Source: Verrucomicrobiia bacterium (GTDB taxonomy: Bacteria > Verrucomicrobiota > Verrucomicrobiia > Opitutales > Opitutaceae). From it: a stretch of 6,847 nt of DNA. The translations under genes and the position numbers were made by a program. The stretch covers positions 1-6,847 of the forward strand of contig JAUHWE010000253.1 of assembly GCA_030424825.1 (NCBI GenBank), written 5' to 3'. A model generated the notes under the pieces. It saw only the letters and a program-made list of their open reading frames with translations. It was not told where the DNA came from and did no database searches. Below are positions 6,213 through 6,847 of the stretch, in pieces (within the stretch, counting starts at the first letter, position 1; every line of letters starts with the position of its first letter).

Positions 6213-6847
6213 ATGACCAATCGACCGACGCCACCCACCATTCCTGAAGCCCTCAAAAAGGCTCGAGGCGACTTCCCTATCCTAAAAAGGAAAGTGAACG
6301 GGAAGCCGCTAGTCTACTTGGATAACGCGGCTTCGACTCAGAAACCGCAATCGGTGATCGACGCGATTACGAATTACTACACCTACGAGAACTCGAACAT
6401 CCACCGGGGCGTTCATTTGCTAAGCACCGAAGCCACTGCAGCTTACGAAAGCGCTCGCACCAAATTGGCAGACTACCTGAACGCTCGTGACGAATCGGAA
6501 ATTGTTTTCACACGTGGAGCTACCGAGTCGGTAAATCTCATCGCCCATTCGTTCGTGGAGCCTCTCCTTTCTCCTGGTGACGAGATCCTCATCTCCTACA
6601 TGGAGCACCACGCAAACATTGTTCCCTGGCAACTTCTTGGCGAGCGAACCGGCGCCATCCTTAAAGTCGCGCCGATTTTCGACAACGGAGACTTGGATCT
6701 AGAGGCCTACCTATCTTTGATGGGGCCTCGAACTAAACTTGCCGCGATCGTCCACGTTTCCAACGCAATCGGGACGGTCAATCCGATCGAAAAAATCATC
6801 GAAGCCGCGAACGAGAAGAGGATCCCCACTTTAATCGACGCGGCCCA
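6213..6847 (+). CDS. sufS: Cysteine desulfurase, SufS/CsdA type (5' part, truncated by window)
   Basis: This encodes the first 211 residues of a group II cysteine desulfurase, a PLP enzyme that takes sulfur from cysteine to an enzyme persulfide for Fe-S cluster assembly. Recognisable blocks are FPIL (21-24), LVYLDNAASTQKP (33-45), NSNIHRGVHLLS (60-71), EIVFTRGATESVNLIAHSF (96-114), MEHHANIVPWQ (130-140, with the PLP-stacking histidine), VHVSNAIGTVNPI (180-192) and LIDAA (207-211). The aspartate of LIDAA is the PLP ring-nitrogen partner. The catalytic lysine and active-site cysteine lie beyond the right edge and cannot be checked. The ATG at 6213 gives the usual N-terminal lead of about 20 residues, though no clear ribosome-binding site precedes it. 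No suf gene is immediately upstream; sufBCD or a scaffold gene may follow. CsdA cannot be excluded. Confidence 0.92.
   Translation, partial: MTNRPTPPTIPEALKKARGDFPILKRKVNGKPLVYLDNAASTQKPQSVIDAITNYYTYENSNIHRGVHLLSTEATAAYESARTKLADYLNARDESEIVFTRGATESVNLIAHSFVEPLLSPGDEILISYMEHHANIVPWQLLGERTGAILKVAPIFDNGDLDLEAYLSLMGPRTKLAAIVHVSNAIGTVNPIEKIIEAANEKRIPTLIDAA

Noticed and set aside
6017..6256. A 79-codon - strand frame across the helicase-sufS intergenic region
   Set aside because: It overlaps the starts of both flanking genes, resembles no known family, and its Arg/Trp/Gly-rich composition looks like translated non-coding DNA.
1..6847. CRISPR arrays, tRNA or rRNA genes, insertion sequences, toxin-antitoxin or defence genes
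   Set aside because: No regularly spaced repeats, RNA-gene signatures, transposase motifs or defence domains were seen; nearly all sequence is explained by urease, helicase and sufS coding.

Overview
The window is almost entirely a urease gene cluster on the + strand, followed by two unrelated housekeeping genes. No bacterial group can be fixed from this sequence alone. A Verrucomicrobiota-like (Opitutae-like) source is my low-confidence guess. It rests on moderate GC by eye, little Shine-Dalgarno sequence before most starts, and the gene order ureA-B-C-E-F-G-D with ureD last.

Layout: 1-111 is the 3' end of ureA (gamma subunit). It is followed by ureB (108-419), ureC (469-2202), ureE (2210-2638), ureF (2622-3344), ureG (3367-3987) and ureD (best read as 3984-4829). 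All are co-directional, and they overlap or are separated by no more than 49 bases, so they look like one transcription unit whose promoter lies before base 1. UreA, UreB and UreC form the nickel enzyme that hydrolyses urea to ammonia and carbamate. UreD, UreF and UreG form the GTP-dependent activation complex, and UreE delivers nickel. Every active-site residue expected in UreC is present, so a functional urease is predicted. The set of structural and core accessory genes is complete apart from the cut-off 5' part of ureA.

On the - strand, 4839-6035 encodes a complete RhlE-type DEAD-box RNA helicase that converges on ureD, with 9 bases between the stop codons. A plausible intrinsic terminator for the urease operon lies inside the 3' end of the helicase gene (4864-4894). 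After a divergent intergenic stretch (about 6036-6212), a SufS-type cysteine desulfurase starts at 6213 on the + strand and runs off the right edge.

I found no mobile element, CRISPR array, tRNA or rRNA, and no sign of a new system. The most notable point is ureD: its first ATG (4155) lies inside the conserved domain. The homologous N-terminal part continues upstream in the same frame to a CTG that overlaps the ureG stop, so start-codon rules limited to ATG/GTG/TTG would truncate the protein by 57 residues.
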